This document shows positions 6,849 to 6,929 of a DNA stretch of 6,929 nucleotides, in pieces. Within the stretch, counting starts at the first letter, position 1, and the number at the start of each line of letters is the position of its first letter. The translations under genes and the position numbers were made by a program. The stretch spans positions 1-6,929 of the forward strand of contig JAFYOF010000073.1 in the NCBI GenBank assembly GCA_017560305.1, given 5' to 3'. The notes under the pieces were generated by a model. It was not told the origin of the DNA and made no database searches. It worked only from the letters and a program-made list of their open reading frames with translations. Source of the stretch: Alistipes sp. (GTDB lineage: Bacteria > Bacteroidota > Bacteroidia > Bacteroidales > Rikenellaceae).

Positions 6849-6865
6849 GACTATTTGAGTTAGAA

Positions 6866-6929
6866 ATGGATAAAAAGTTTGCCCAAAATGTGGGCATCGC
6901 ACCCTCGTCAGACACGGCTACAACGGGGG
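6866..6929 (+). CDS. Partial CDS, N-terminus of unknown protein
   Basis: An open frame starts at 6866 and runs off the window after 21 codons (MDKKFAQNVG, then IAPSSDTATTG). I do not recognise it. Support is indirect. A TAnnTTTG box lies just upstream. Base composition rises sharply here, with codons such as CCC, TCG, GAC and ACG like those of the groE side. The gene would also be divergent from the precursor operon. The N-terminus has no signal peptide or membrane segment. It may be the first host gene beyond the AT-rich insertion, but this is inference. Confidence 0.45.
   Translation, partial: MDKKFAQNVGIAPSSDTATTG

Overview
The window looks like chromosome of a Bacteroidales bacterium, possibly Alistipes/Rikenellaceae-like, although the genus is a guess from general sequence feel. 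Evidence for the order: several promoters fit the Bacteroidetes pattern (TTTG, 19-20 nt, TAnnTTTG), translation starts lack clear Shine-Dalgarno sites, GroEL has the Bacteroidota-style GGMGGMM tail, and there are gut-Bacteroidales-type exported proteins (a heparinase II/III-like protein and a rhodanese lipoprotein).

Layout. Bases 1-140 are the non-coding 3' flank of groEL. groEL (141-1772) and groES (1809-2078) form a minus-strand operon. Its promoter and several short repeats lie in a divergent intergenic region (2079-2318). From there a plus-strand pair starts: a secreted heparinase II/III-family protein (2319-4106) and, 10 bp later, a small rhodanese-domain lipoprotein (4117-4524). It ends at a hairpin terminator.

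Next come a well-formed promoter and a tRNA-His gene (anticodon GUG, 4633-4709) with its own terminator. The tRNA 3' end is repeated 217 bp downstream (22 of 23 bases identical), followed by a second terminator, and a shorter partial match occurs at 5119. This looks like the scar of tRNA-targeted integration or a decayed second tRNA. The gene-free stretch 4710-5305 is rich in small hairpins.

The right end, 5306-6686 on the minus strand, is strikingly AT-rich and reads as an acquired RiPP (ribosomally made, modified peptide) locus. A perfect Bacteroidetes promoter (6716-6746) drives a 59-residue precursor (6507-6686). It has a lysine-rich leader and a Gly-Gly followed by a seven-residue C-terminal segment, CMTIPFG. 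Downstream is a radical SAM/SPASM maturase (5306-6423) split in two by a one-base frameshift in an A-tract, ending at a long A/T hairpin terminator. No exporter or leader peptidase is visible. A divergent gene of unknown function begins at 6866 and runs off the edge.

The most interesting content is this compact precursor-plus-maturase cassette beside a scarred tRNA. Its function is unproven, and the maturase may be inactive in this strain.
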